From NCBI GenBank assembly GCA_945861605.1, contig CAMAVG010000066.1, forward strand, positions 1 through 5,165: 5,165 bases of DNA, read 5' to 3'. Shown one piece after another: positions 1 through 5,165 of this stretch; the first letter of the stretch is position 1; the number at the start of each line of letters is the position of its first letter. This DNA comes from Rickettsia typhi. Lineage in GTDB: Bacteria; Pseudomonadota; Alphaproteobacteria; Rickettsiales; Deianiraeaceae. The notes beneath the pieces were generated by a model that saw only the letters and a program-made list of their open reading frames with translations, was not told the DNA's origin and did not search any database. The translations under genes were made by a program, and so were the position numbers.

Positions 1-946
1 GAATGTAGTTTTCCCAATCTGATGCGTATTTCATCACAGATGTTCGGCATTGCTCATTGAAGGGTTCAATTCCGTATTTGGTGATATCAACACGCCCTTG
101 AATTCCAAGCTGTTTTTCAACTTCCATTTCAGCTGGCAGACCGTGGCAATCCCAGCCAAATCTTCGTTCTGTTTTTTTGCCGTTCATTGTTTGATATCTG
201 GCGTAAATATCCTTGATGAACGATGTCAATAAATGACCATAGTGCGGAAGACCATTTGCAAATGGAGGGCCGTCGTAGAATATGAATTTGTTCTGCTTGT
301 TTTCCAGTTTGTACGAGCAGTTTTCGTATATTTTAGTTTTACTCGCCCTTGGGTGATAATTGCTTTTTTCAACGAAAGTAAAGCCCATTTTTTGCAAAAC
401 CGTCTGCGATGCCAAATTGCTTGAAAGTGTGTAGCCATAAATTTCTTTCAACTTCAATTTGTTAAATGCGATGGATATCAACACATTTGCCGCTTCTTTT
501 GCATAGCCCTTGCCCCAAAAATCTTCTTCAATTAGGTACGAAATTTCAATTTTCCCGCTGTGTATATCACTTTGATTTGGGTCAAAAAAGCTCAAACCTG
601 CTGTTCCAACGAAACTTCCTGTTGCTTTTTCAAAAAGTGCAAACCGTGGAAGACCAAATGCCGCCTGTTTTTTATACAATTGAATTTCGCTCAAAACCTG
701 TTCTTTTGTTGGAAATTGATTTTCAAGATACGAATAAAATTCACGAACTTTTTTGTTGTTGTAAAGTTTGTGAAGGAAATCCAGATGTTTTTCTTCAACT
801 TGCTCCACATATAAATTCACGAAATCCACATTGCCAGCTTCCTCAACCGAGCGTTCGAAAATTTTATTTTCTTCCCAAAATTTGGCGATTTTCTTTTCAA
901 TTTCCGGAAATGTTTCGTTTTCTAGGGGTTGGTATTGTTTTTTCAT
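1..946 (-). CDS. ileS: Isoleucyl-tRNA synthetase with an inserted GNAT acetyltransferase domain, 5' part (gene runs off the left edge)
   Basis: IleS charges tRNA-Ile with isoleucine in the cytoplasm. The gene starts at the ATG at 946-944 and stays open for 315 codons to the window edge. Residues 1-37 are a normal IleS N-terminal helix (KKIAKFWEENKIFERSVE). Residues about 38-218 are a complete GNAT domain. From residue 221 the class I synthetase core resumes with FIFYDGPPFANGLPHYGH; HYGH at 235-238 is the HIGH-motif equivalent. It continues with RRFGWDCHGLPAE (261-273) and EKQLGI, as in Rickettsia-type and eukaryote-like IleS. I checked the frame codon by codon: no stop, no frameshift, and no Met between residues 2 and 186. 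The KMSKS motif, editing domain and anticodon-binding domain would lie outside the window. The start overlaps the stop of the upstream GNAT gene (ATGA, 946-943), and there is no strong Shine-Dalgarno sequence, so translation is probably coupled. The IleS identity is very secure; the role of the insertion is unknown. Confidence 0.95.
   Translation of the reverse strand, partial: MKKQYQPLENETFPEIEKKIAKFWEENKIFERSVEEAGNVDFVNLYVEQVEEKHLDFLHKLYNNKKVREFYSYLENQFPTKEQVLSEIQLYKKQAAFGLPRFALFEKATGSFVGTAGLSFFDPNQSDIHSGKIEISYLIEEDFWGKGYAKEAANVLISIAFNKLKLKEIYGYTLSSNLASQTVLQKMGFTFVEKSNYHPRASKTKIYENCSYKLENKQNKFIFYDGPPFANGLPHYGHLLTSFIKDIYARYQTMNGKKTERRFGWDCHGLPAEMEVEKQLGIQGRVDITKYGIEPFNEQCRTSVMKYASDWENYI
293..835 (-). 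other. GNAT (RimJ/RimL-like, Acetyltransf_3 type) domain inserted inside IleS
   Basis: This is a protein domain, IleS residues about 38-218, not a separate gene. It shows the GNAT order of elements: an N-terminal strand and helices (VDFVNLYVEQVEEKHLDFLH), the strands RFALFEKATGSFVGTAGL, then IEISYLIEEDFWGKGYAKEA (residues 133-152). In the last stretch, WGKGYA is the acetyl-CoA pyrophosphate-binding loop typical of the RimJ/RimL branch. Motif B follows as SSNLASQTVLQKMGF (175-189). The domain looks full length and intact, so acetyl-CoA binding is plausible. Known members of this branch acetylate protein N-termini, antibiotics or other amines; the substrate here cannot be read from sequence. 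It replaces the linker of roughly 6-10 residues seen in ordinary IleS between the first helix and the strand leading to the HIGH motif. It is not a recent copy of the neighbouring free-standing GNAT: the motif regions differ (WGKGYA versus QSRGIG). Confidence 0.9.
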
Positions 947-1455
947 ATATTTTTTGTTAAATATAAATTCATTTCATCGTCAATGGTTGTTGTTTCGCCA
1001 TATTTTAAAGTTTTTCCGCAATATGCAACGCCATATCCATCAAATTGATATCCAAGTTTAAGATACAAATTCAATGCGTTGGAATAGTCCGCTGTTAAGC
1101 CGACACCTAAACCGATTTTATTCATTTTCAAGGTCGTTTTCACATATTTTTCACACTCTTGAACCAATTGTGCTCCAATTCCACGGCTTTGATGCGATGG
1201 TAAAACATTCAAATCTGATATTTCTGCAATTTCTTTCGTTGCAAAATGTTCGTATTTTGATTTACGCAAAATAGTGCAATATCCCAAAAAATTATCGTTT
1301 TCAAATGCAACAAAACACTGCCTCAATCCACTTTCTTGTTCTCGATGGTATTTCTGTAATAATTCCACGGGTTTATTCCAGCCAATTGCAAAAAATGCAC
1401 CACTGATGACGCCGCAATCGTGATGGTTTAATTCTCTGATTTGCATTGCATTCAT
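943..1455 (-). CDS. GNAT family N-acetyltransferase (free-standing, 170 aa)
   Basis: This cytoplasmic enzyme is predicted to transfer an acetyl group from acetyl-CoA to an amine; the substrate is unknown. The single GNAT domain fills the protein: N-terminal strand MQIRELNHHD, central strand CFVAFENDNFLGYCTI (47-62), motif A ISDLNVLPSHQSRGIGAQLV (79-98) with the acetyl-CoA loop Q89-S-R-G-I-G94, and motif B SNALNLYLKLGYQ (125-137). The C-terminal DEMNLYLTK ending is common in this family. The start is ATG 1455, with a second ATG three codons in (1446) equally possible. No good ribosome binding site sits at either; GGAGG at 1490-1486 is about 30 nt upstream inside the preceding gene, so reinitiation after that gene is likely. 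The stop overlaps the ileS start by 4 nt (ATGA). This ties its expression to the GNAT-carrying ileS and suggests, without proving it, a functional link. Confidence 0.88.
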   Translation of the reverse strand: MNAMQIRELNHHDCGVISGAFFAIGWNKPVELLQKYHREQESGLRQCFVAFENDNFLGYCTILRKSKYEHFATKEIAEISDLNVLPSHQSRGIGAQLVQECEKYVKTTLKMNKIGLGVGLTADYSNALNLYLKLGYQFDGYGVAYCGKTLKYGETTTIDDEMNLYLTKNI

Positions 1456-1470
1456 TTTTTATTCATTACA

Positions 1471-1680
1471 TTATCTCACTTTGAACCTCCAGAAAAAGCC
1501 CAAACTTTTGCCGCACTTTGAACACCTTGCTTCTTGCGAAAAAATTGCCCGCAAAAGCCAGACGAAAATCCACAATCCGCAGGTGAAAAGCGAGAGAAAT
1601 AAATGCAAAATGTGGCTTATTGTGTTAATTTGCACTTTCACAATTCCACAATCGGCACATCTGCCTTGCATTATTTTCAT
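1471..1680 (-). CDS. Small two-CxxC membrane-associated protein (69 aa), function unknown
   Basis: I do not recognise a named family. The protein has C8-A-D-C11-G near the N-terminus and C53-S-K-C56-G near the C-terminus. Between them lies a hydrophobic stretch (about residues 21-47, HILHLFLSLFTCGLWIFVWL) ending in positive charge (R44). The two half-sites could join to bind one zinc ion with the hydrophobic segment as a membrane-inserted hairpin or single helix. That layout recalls the LITAF-type zinc domain; this is a topology argument, not homology. The C-terminus is basic (WRFKVR). The ATG at 1680 lies 3 nt after the fabF stop, with GGAAAGG about 12-18 nt upstream inside fabF; a second ATG at 1671 is possible. 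Gene position between fabF and a GNAT gene gives no clear role. The cysteine pattern and tight operon packing make it more likely real than chance. Confidence 0.75.
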   Translation of the reverse strand: MKIMQGRCADCGIVKVQINTISHILHLFLSLFTCGLWIFVWLLRAIFSQEARCSKCGKSLGFFWRFKVR

Positions 1681-1683
1681 ACG

Positions 1684-2964
1684 CTATCTAACCTTTCCAA
1701 AAATCACCGAAGAATTTGTTCCGCCAAAGCCAAAGGAATTCGAAAGAACCGCCTTCAATTCGCCAACATTTCTTGATTTCAACGGCATTAAATCAAAACC
1801 TTCAAGTCCATCATCTGGTTTTTCAAGGTTCAGCGTTGGTGGAATATCCCCAGTGTTTAGTGCCATAATTGAATAAATCGCTTCAATTGCGCCGGCTGCT
1901 CCTAAACAGTGACCAATCGCGGATTTCGTCGATGACATTACAATGTTTGAATTTACCGCACCAATAACTTCGCGAACGGCATTGAGTTCGGCCATGTCGC
2001 CAAGTGGGGTCGATGTTCCGTGTGCGTTGATGTAACCAATGTCTGCAATGTCAATTCCAGCGTTTTTGATAGCCATTTGCATCGCCAATTTTGCACCAAA
2101 TCCTTCTGGATGAGGGGCGGTTATGTGGTAGGCATCGCCTGAAGCACCACCACCATAAACTTCACAAATGATGTTAGCACCTCGTTTTTTTGCGTGTTCG
2201 TATTCTTCAAGAACAAGAATTCCGGCACCCTCCCCCATAACAAAGCCGTCGCGGTCTTTATCCCAAGGGCGTGAAGCACGGTGTGGTTCATCTTCAAATG
2301 AGCGTGACAACGCCTTTGCATTTGCAAAACCTGCAAGACCAAGTTCCGAAATACAGCCTTCCGCACCACCAACAATCATAATATCGGCATCGCCTGCTTT
2401 GATAATATGCGATGCGTGATATATTGCGTGACCACCCGTCGCACAAGCGGTTGTTACTGCACAGTTTGGTCCATTAAACCCGTATTTCATTGAGACATAT
2501 CCGGATGCAAGATTGATGATTGAAGCTGGAATGAAAAACGGAGAGATGAATTTTGGCGATTTTTCAAACATTTTTTTCGCATTTGATTCAATGGTTAGAA
2601 GTCCGCCAATTCCCGAGCCGATAATTACGCCGGTTCTTGCTCTTTCATCGTCGGTTTCCGGTGACCATTCAGCCTGTTCCAATGCTTCTTTTGTTGCAAC
2701 GAGTGCATATCCCATGAATTTATCCATTTTTTTGATGTCTTTTGGGTCAACGAAGTCTTCAATGTTCAGAACGAACCCTGCTTCGTTTGGAGTTTGCCCC
2801 GGCTCCTTGATCTCACCCGCAATTTTGACGGGAATGTTTGATGTATCAAATGATTCAATTTTGGAAATTCCGGATACTCCTGAAATAATATTTTTCCAGT
2901 TTTGCTCAAGTGTTAGACCAATGGATGTTACAACGCCCATGCCTGTTACGACGATTCGTCTCAT
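1684..2964 (-). CDS. fabF: 3-oxoacyl-[acyl-carrier-protein] synthase II (KAS II)
   Basis: FabF condenses malonyl-ACP with a growing acyl-ACP, the chain-elongation step of type II fatty acid synthesis in the cytoplasm. The protein is 426 aa, slightly longer than the usual 410-420. It shows the thiolase fold throughout: N-terminal RRIVVTGMGVVTSIG, active-site Cys174 in TTACATGGH, His315 in NAHGTSTPLGD, Lys347 in SSTKSAIGH, His352 in IGHCLGAAGA, and the glycine-rich NSFGFGGTN (408-416) close to the C-terminus. All catalytic residues are present, so it should be active. Cys174 with two His residues is the elongating KAS I/II (FabB/FabF) arrangement, not FabH; overall sequence and length favour FabF over FabB. 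The extra length is mostly around residues 52-70 (KEPGQTPNEAGFVLNIED). The ATG at 2964 begins 23 nt after the stop of the exported-protein gene. The usual acpP partner is not adjacent. Confidence 0.97.
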   Translation of the reverse strand: MRRIVVTGMGVVTSIGLTLEQNWKNIISGVSGISKIESFDTSNIPVKIAGEIKEPGQTPNEAGFVLNIEDFVDPKDIKKMDKFMGYALVATKEALEQAEWSPETDDERARTGVIIGSGIGGLLTIESNAKKMFEKSPKFISPFFIPASIINLASGYVSMKYGFNGPNCAVTTACATGGHAIYHASHIIKAGDADIMIVGGAEGCISELGLAGFANAKALSRSFEDEPHRASRPWDKDRDGFVMGEGAGILVLEEYEHAKKRGANIICEVYGGGASGDAYHITAPHPEGFGAKLAMQMAIKNAGIDIADIGYINAHGTSTPLGDMAELNAVREVIGAVNSNIVMSSTKSAIGHCLGAAGAIEAIYSIMALNTGDIPPTLNLEKPDDGLEGFDLMPLKSRNVGELKAVLSNSFGFGGTNSSVIFGKVR

Positions 2965-2987
2965 AAAATATTCAATAAGTTATATGG

Positions 2988-3860
2988 TTATTCTAGTGGC
3001 TCTAAAAGATAGATGGTAGATTCCTTTTCTGGAATTTCAATCTTTTTTTCAAGCTTAAATATTGTATATGGAAGTTTATCGCATGAATAGCTTACGCCTT
3101 TGACAAATGGAAGTGCGATGTTGTTGCCGTCGAATGAGTATATGATGTATCCAATTATTGCACTGCGAAACTGCCATTTTGTTTGCTCTTCCTCAATAAC
3201 AGCGTACGATTTTCCTTCCTTGAGGGTAATATTTTTATTTTCAATATCGGAAATAAGGGCTGGAATATCGGAGCCTGTCGCACCTTTGTTTTCGCCGTAG
3301 AAGCCAAGAAGATCGTGTATTTCGAGAATTTTTCTTTTTGCTTTTGCCGAAGCCTTCTTCACTTCAGCTTCATTTGCGAGGACTTGTAAAGTCGAGGCGT
3401 TGTTGTAATGAGAGAAGCAATCCTCAAATTTTGCGAGTGTTTCATCGTATGCGAAGAATTTTGCGTATTCTTGTGATGATTTGCTGTAGGCGTCTTCCAG
3501 TATTTTTCTTTTTTGCTCGGCGGTGGAATCATGAACAGGGTTTAAGCACATTTCACTGTTTACGATATCGGCGATTGATTTATGTGCTTCGTGAATGTGT
3601 TCAAGCTCCTTGGTTATTAATTCACACTTTGAGGAAGAATTGAATTTGCTGTTGAGTATTTCCTGAACATTGCTGTGTGCATAAACAGTTTGCAAGTGCG
3701 GAGTATCCTTTATGCAATCGGATATGACATCGCTTGATTTTTTTTCAACATTCGCAACAATATTCGTTGCACTTGATTCAACACCCTGTGGCAATTCTGA
3801 GATATCCTGTGCGAGGGCATAAATTGGAAGAAGGATTGCGATAATAATATTAATGATCAT
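2988..3860 (-). CDS. Predicted exported protein of unknown function (290 aa)
   Basis: I do not recognise a family. From the ATG at 3860, residues 1-17 form a hydrophobic signal sequence (IINIIIAILLPIYALA) with an A-L-A signal peptidase I site before Q18, predicting a periplasmic or secreted protein. The mature part is charged and mostly helical in character up to about residue 190 (Lys/Glu/Ala-rich stretches such as EAEVKKASAKAKRKILEIHD). A more strand-like C-terminal part follows. Five cysteines occur (49, 79, 105, 148, 260), four of them in the helical half, which could form disulfides. An alternative TTG start at 3875 adds MLRNK, giving the positively charged n-region that the shorter form lacks, and has AGGA about 10 nt upstream. 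It would overlap ilvB by 14 nt. I prefer ATG 3860, 1 nt after the ilvB stop, but the longer form is credible. The ORF is clearly real by length, signal peptide and packing. Confidence 0.85.
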   Translation of the reverse strand: MIINIIIAILLPIYALAQDISELPQGVESSATNIVANVEKKSSDVISDCIKDTPHLQTVYAHSNVQEILNSKFNSSSKCELITKELEHIHEAHKSIADIVNSEMCLNPVHDSTAEQKRKILEDAYSKSSQEYAKFFAYDETLAKFEDCFSHYNNASTLQVLANEAEVKKASAKAKRKILEIHDLLGFYGENKGATGSDIPALISDIENKNITLKEGKSYAVIEEEQTKWQFRSAIIGYIIYSFDGNNIALPFVKGVSYSCDKLPYTIFKLEKKIEIPEKESTIYLLEPLE

Positions 3861-3861
3861 T

Positions 3862-5165
3862 TTATTTCTTAACAAGTTCGTTGTGTCCTGCGCCGGCTGG
3901 AATCATTGGCATTACATGTGCATTTTGTGAAACAATGCAGTTAAACACAACGGGACCATTGTGCGAAAGTGCTTCAGTGATTTTGCCCTCAAGTTCATTA
4001 ACATTGACGCATGTAATTCCCTTGATTCCAAAAGATTCCGCAAGTGTTTCAAAGTTTGGAAGGGAATCGGTGTATGATTGGCTGTAGCGGTTTTCGTAGA
4101 AGAGATCCTGCCATTGTTTTACCATTCCCATGTAAGAATTGTTGATAATGAACAATTTGATTGGCAGTCGATATTGGCAAATTGTGGAAAGTTCTTGAAT
4201 GTTCATCAAGATGGAGGCGTCTCCGCTTATGCAAACAACAAGCTTTTCGGGATTTGCAACTTGCGCGCCGACTGCGGCGGGAAGTCCGTATCCCATTGTT
4301 CCAAGGCCGCCACTTGTCAACCAATGGCGAGGTTTTTCGAATTCGAAATATTGCGCTGCCCACATTTGATGCTGACCGACATCCGTTGTGATAATTGGAT
4401 TGAGGTGTTTTGTTAATTTGTTAATTGTGGAAATTGCGTGTTGTGGAAGAATTGGATTTGAGTTTGGCTGTGAATATGTAAATGAGTTTTCGTTCCTCCA
4501 GTTTTGAATTTTTTCAAGCCACGGATTGATATTCTGCGATTTTGCATTTTGTGAAATCCATTCGCTCAAAAGTGCTTCAACAATTTCATTTGCATCACCA
4601 AGAAGCTTGACATCAATTGTGATGATTTTGTTAATCGAAGCATCGTCGATATCAACATGGATTTTTTTAGAATTTGGGGAAAACTTGCGAGTGTCGCCTG
4701 TAATGCGGTCGTCAAATCTTGAACCAATTGCGATTATTAAATCCGCTTCGTGCATTGCAAGGTTTGCCTCAATTGAACCATGCATTCCAAGCATTCGAAG
4801 GTTGTTTTGATGACTTGCGGGAAGGGAATCCAGCCCCATGAGAGTGCAAGTGAACGGAAAACCGGTTTTGTTTACGAGTTCAAGCAGTGGCTTACTTGCA
4901 TTTGCGTTAACAACCCCGCCGCCGATATAAAACACAGGCTTTTGTGCTTTTTGCATTAATTGAATTGCGTTTTTGATGCAATCGAAATCAATTTTTGCAT
5001 TTTCGCATTTTTTTGCAATAATATTTCGCGGTTTTTCTTCAAAAGAACCCGTAAATTCCTGATTTTGAATATCCTTTGGAATATCAACCAATACAGGGCC
5101 CGGTTTTTTTGATTTCGCAATCAAAAACGCTTCCCTTAAAATTCGCGGGATATCATTAACATTTG
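3862..5165 (-). CDS. ilvB: Acetolactate synthase large (catalytic) subunit, 3' part (gene runs off the right edge)
   Basis: Acetolactate synthase (acetohydroxyacid synthase) condenses pyruvate with pyruvate or 2-oxobutyrate, the first common step of valine, leucine and isoleucine synthesis. About 433 residues are visible; roughly the first 140, including the catalytic glutamate, lie beyond the right edge. The frame is open to the edge and enters as NVNDIPRILREAFLIAKSKK followed by PGPVLVDIPKD, the end of the N-terminal pyrimidine-binding domain. The FAD/central domain follows (PVFYIGGGVV, MLGMHGSIEANLAM, IGSRFDDRITGDTRKF). The C-terminal ThDP-binding domain has DVGQHQMWAAQYF, SGGLGTMGYGLPAAVGAQ, and the Mg-ThDP motif from GDAS to NN spaced 27-28 residues. 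The stretch YMGMVKQWQDLFYENRYSQS matches alphaproteobacterial enzymes. The gene could equally be called ilvI; paralogues are not distinguishable here. The regulatory subunit gene (ilvH/ilvN), usually just downstream, is absent; an exported-protein gene starts 1 nt after the TAA. Confidence 0.95.
   Translation of the reverse strand, partial: NVNDIPRILREAFLIAKSKKPGPVLVDIPKDIQNQEFTGSFEEKPRNIIAKKCENAKIDFDCIKNAIQLMQKAQKPVFYIGGGVVNANASKPLLELVNKTGFPFTCTLMGLDSLPASHQNNLRMLGMHGSIEANLAMHEADLIIAIGSRFDDRITGDTRKFSPNSKKIHVDIDDASINKIITIDVKLLGDANEIVEALLSEWISQNAKSQNINPWLEKIQNWRNENSFTYSQPNSNPILPQHAISTINKLTKHLNPIITTDVGQHQMWAAQYFEFEKPRHWLTSGGLGTMGYGLPAAVGAQVANPEKLVVCISGDASILMNIQELSTICQYRLPIKLFIINNSYMGMVKQWQDLFYENRYSQSYTDSLPNFETLAESFGIKGITCVNVNELEGKITEALSHNGPVVFNCIVSQNAHVMPMIPAGAGHNELVKK

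Noticed and set aside
293..835. The GNAT region as a separate gene, with ileS beginning downstream of it
   Set aside because: The IleS first helix lies on the far side of the GNAT domain in the same frame, no stop separates them, and no ATG occurs in codons 2-186, so two genes would leave the IleS helix orphaned.
1..946. Assembly chimera joining a GNAT gene to ileS
   Set aside because: A chimera would need two breakpoints that are both in frame and both fall in the same IleS linker, which is improbable. It is kept as a check because read data are not available.
466..960. Plus-strand open frame of 164 codons
   Set aside because: It lies antisense to the continuous GNAT-IleS frame, which has clear domain motifs; its translation is Phe/Leu-rich low-information sequence typical of a shadow of an AT-rich gene.
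1452..1466. Four-codon minicistron (MNKK, then TGA overlapping the GNAT ATG) between the mini-protein gene and the GNAT gene
   Set aside because: It is A-rich spacer sequence that encodes Lys/Asn codons by chance; there is no good ribosome binding site at the right distance and no evidence of leader-peptide function.
1481..1876. Plus-strand open frame of 131 codons
   Set aside because: It is antisense to the fabF 3' end and the two-CxxC gene, has no recognisable motif, and crosses a real gene junction.
2513..3019. Plus-strand open frame of 168 codons
   Set aside because: It is antisense to the fabF N-terminal half and has no motif; fabF is unambiguous.

Overview
This 5.2 kb window is AT-rich and coding on one strand only. 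Six genes lie head to tail on the minus strand with almost no spacing. In transcription order (right to left) they are: the 3' part of an acetolactate synthase large subunit gene (ilvB/ilvI, cut by the right edge); a gene for an unrecognised exported protein of about 290 aa; fabF; a 69-aa two-CxxC membrane mini-protein; a free-standing GNAT acetyltransferase of 170 aa; and the 5' part of ileS (cut by the left edge). Junctions run from a 4-nt ATGA overlap to 23 nt, and I see no promoter or terminator between genes. I therefore read it as one co-transcribed block whose ends lie outside the window.

Organism: the visible IleS is closest, from memory, to the Rickettsia-type / eukaryote-like IleS (GPPFANGLPHYGH, RRFGWDCHGLPAE). 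The IlvB C-terminal half has an alphaproteobacterial look (GDAS...YMGMVKQWQ...YSQSYTDSLPNFETLAESFG). Together with the base composition this suggests a low-GC, probably uncultured and possibly host-associated alphaproteobacterium that still makes branched-chain amino acids. This is inference; no taxonomic search was possible.

The main discovery is at the left end. The ileS reading frame is not a normal ileS. Translated from the ATG at 946, it gives the ordinary IleS N-terminal helix (KKIAKFWEENKIFERSVE), then a complete RimJ/RimL-like GNAT acetyltransferase domain of about 180 residues. Without any stop or frame change it then returns to the IleS catalytic core (FIFYDGPPFANGLPHYGH, with the HIGH-equivalent HYGH). 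The GNAT domain sits exactly in the short linker that normally joins the first helix to the Rossmann core. The frame has no stop through 315 codons, both junctions are in phase, and there is no ATG in the first 186 codons after the start, so an independent GNAT gene is unlikely. A second, unrelated GNAT gene lies directly upstream and overlaps ileS by ATGA.

How the genes fit together: IlvB (first common step of Val/Leu/Ile synthesis) and IleS (charging of tRNA-Ile) share an isoleucine theme. FabF elongates acyl chains in fatty acid synthesis. The exported protein and the two-CxxC mini-protein have no assignable role. Usual partners are missing next to two genes: no ilvH/ilvN follows ilvB and no acpP precedes fabF.
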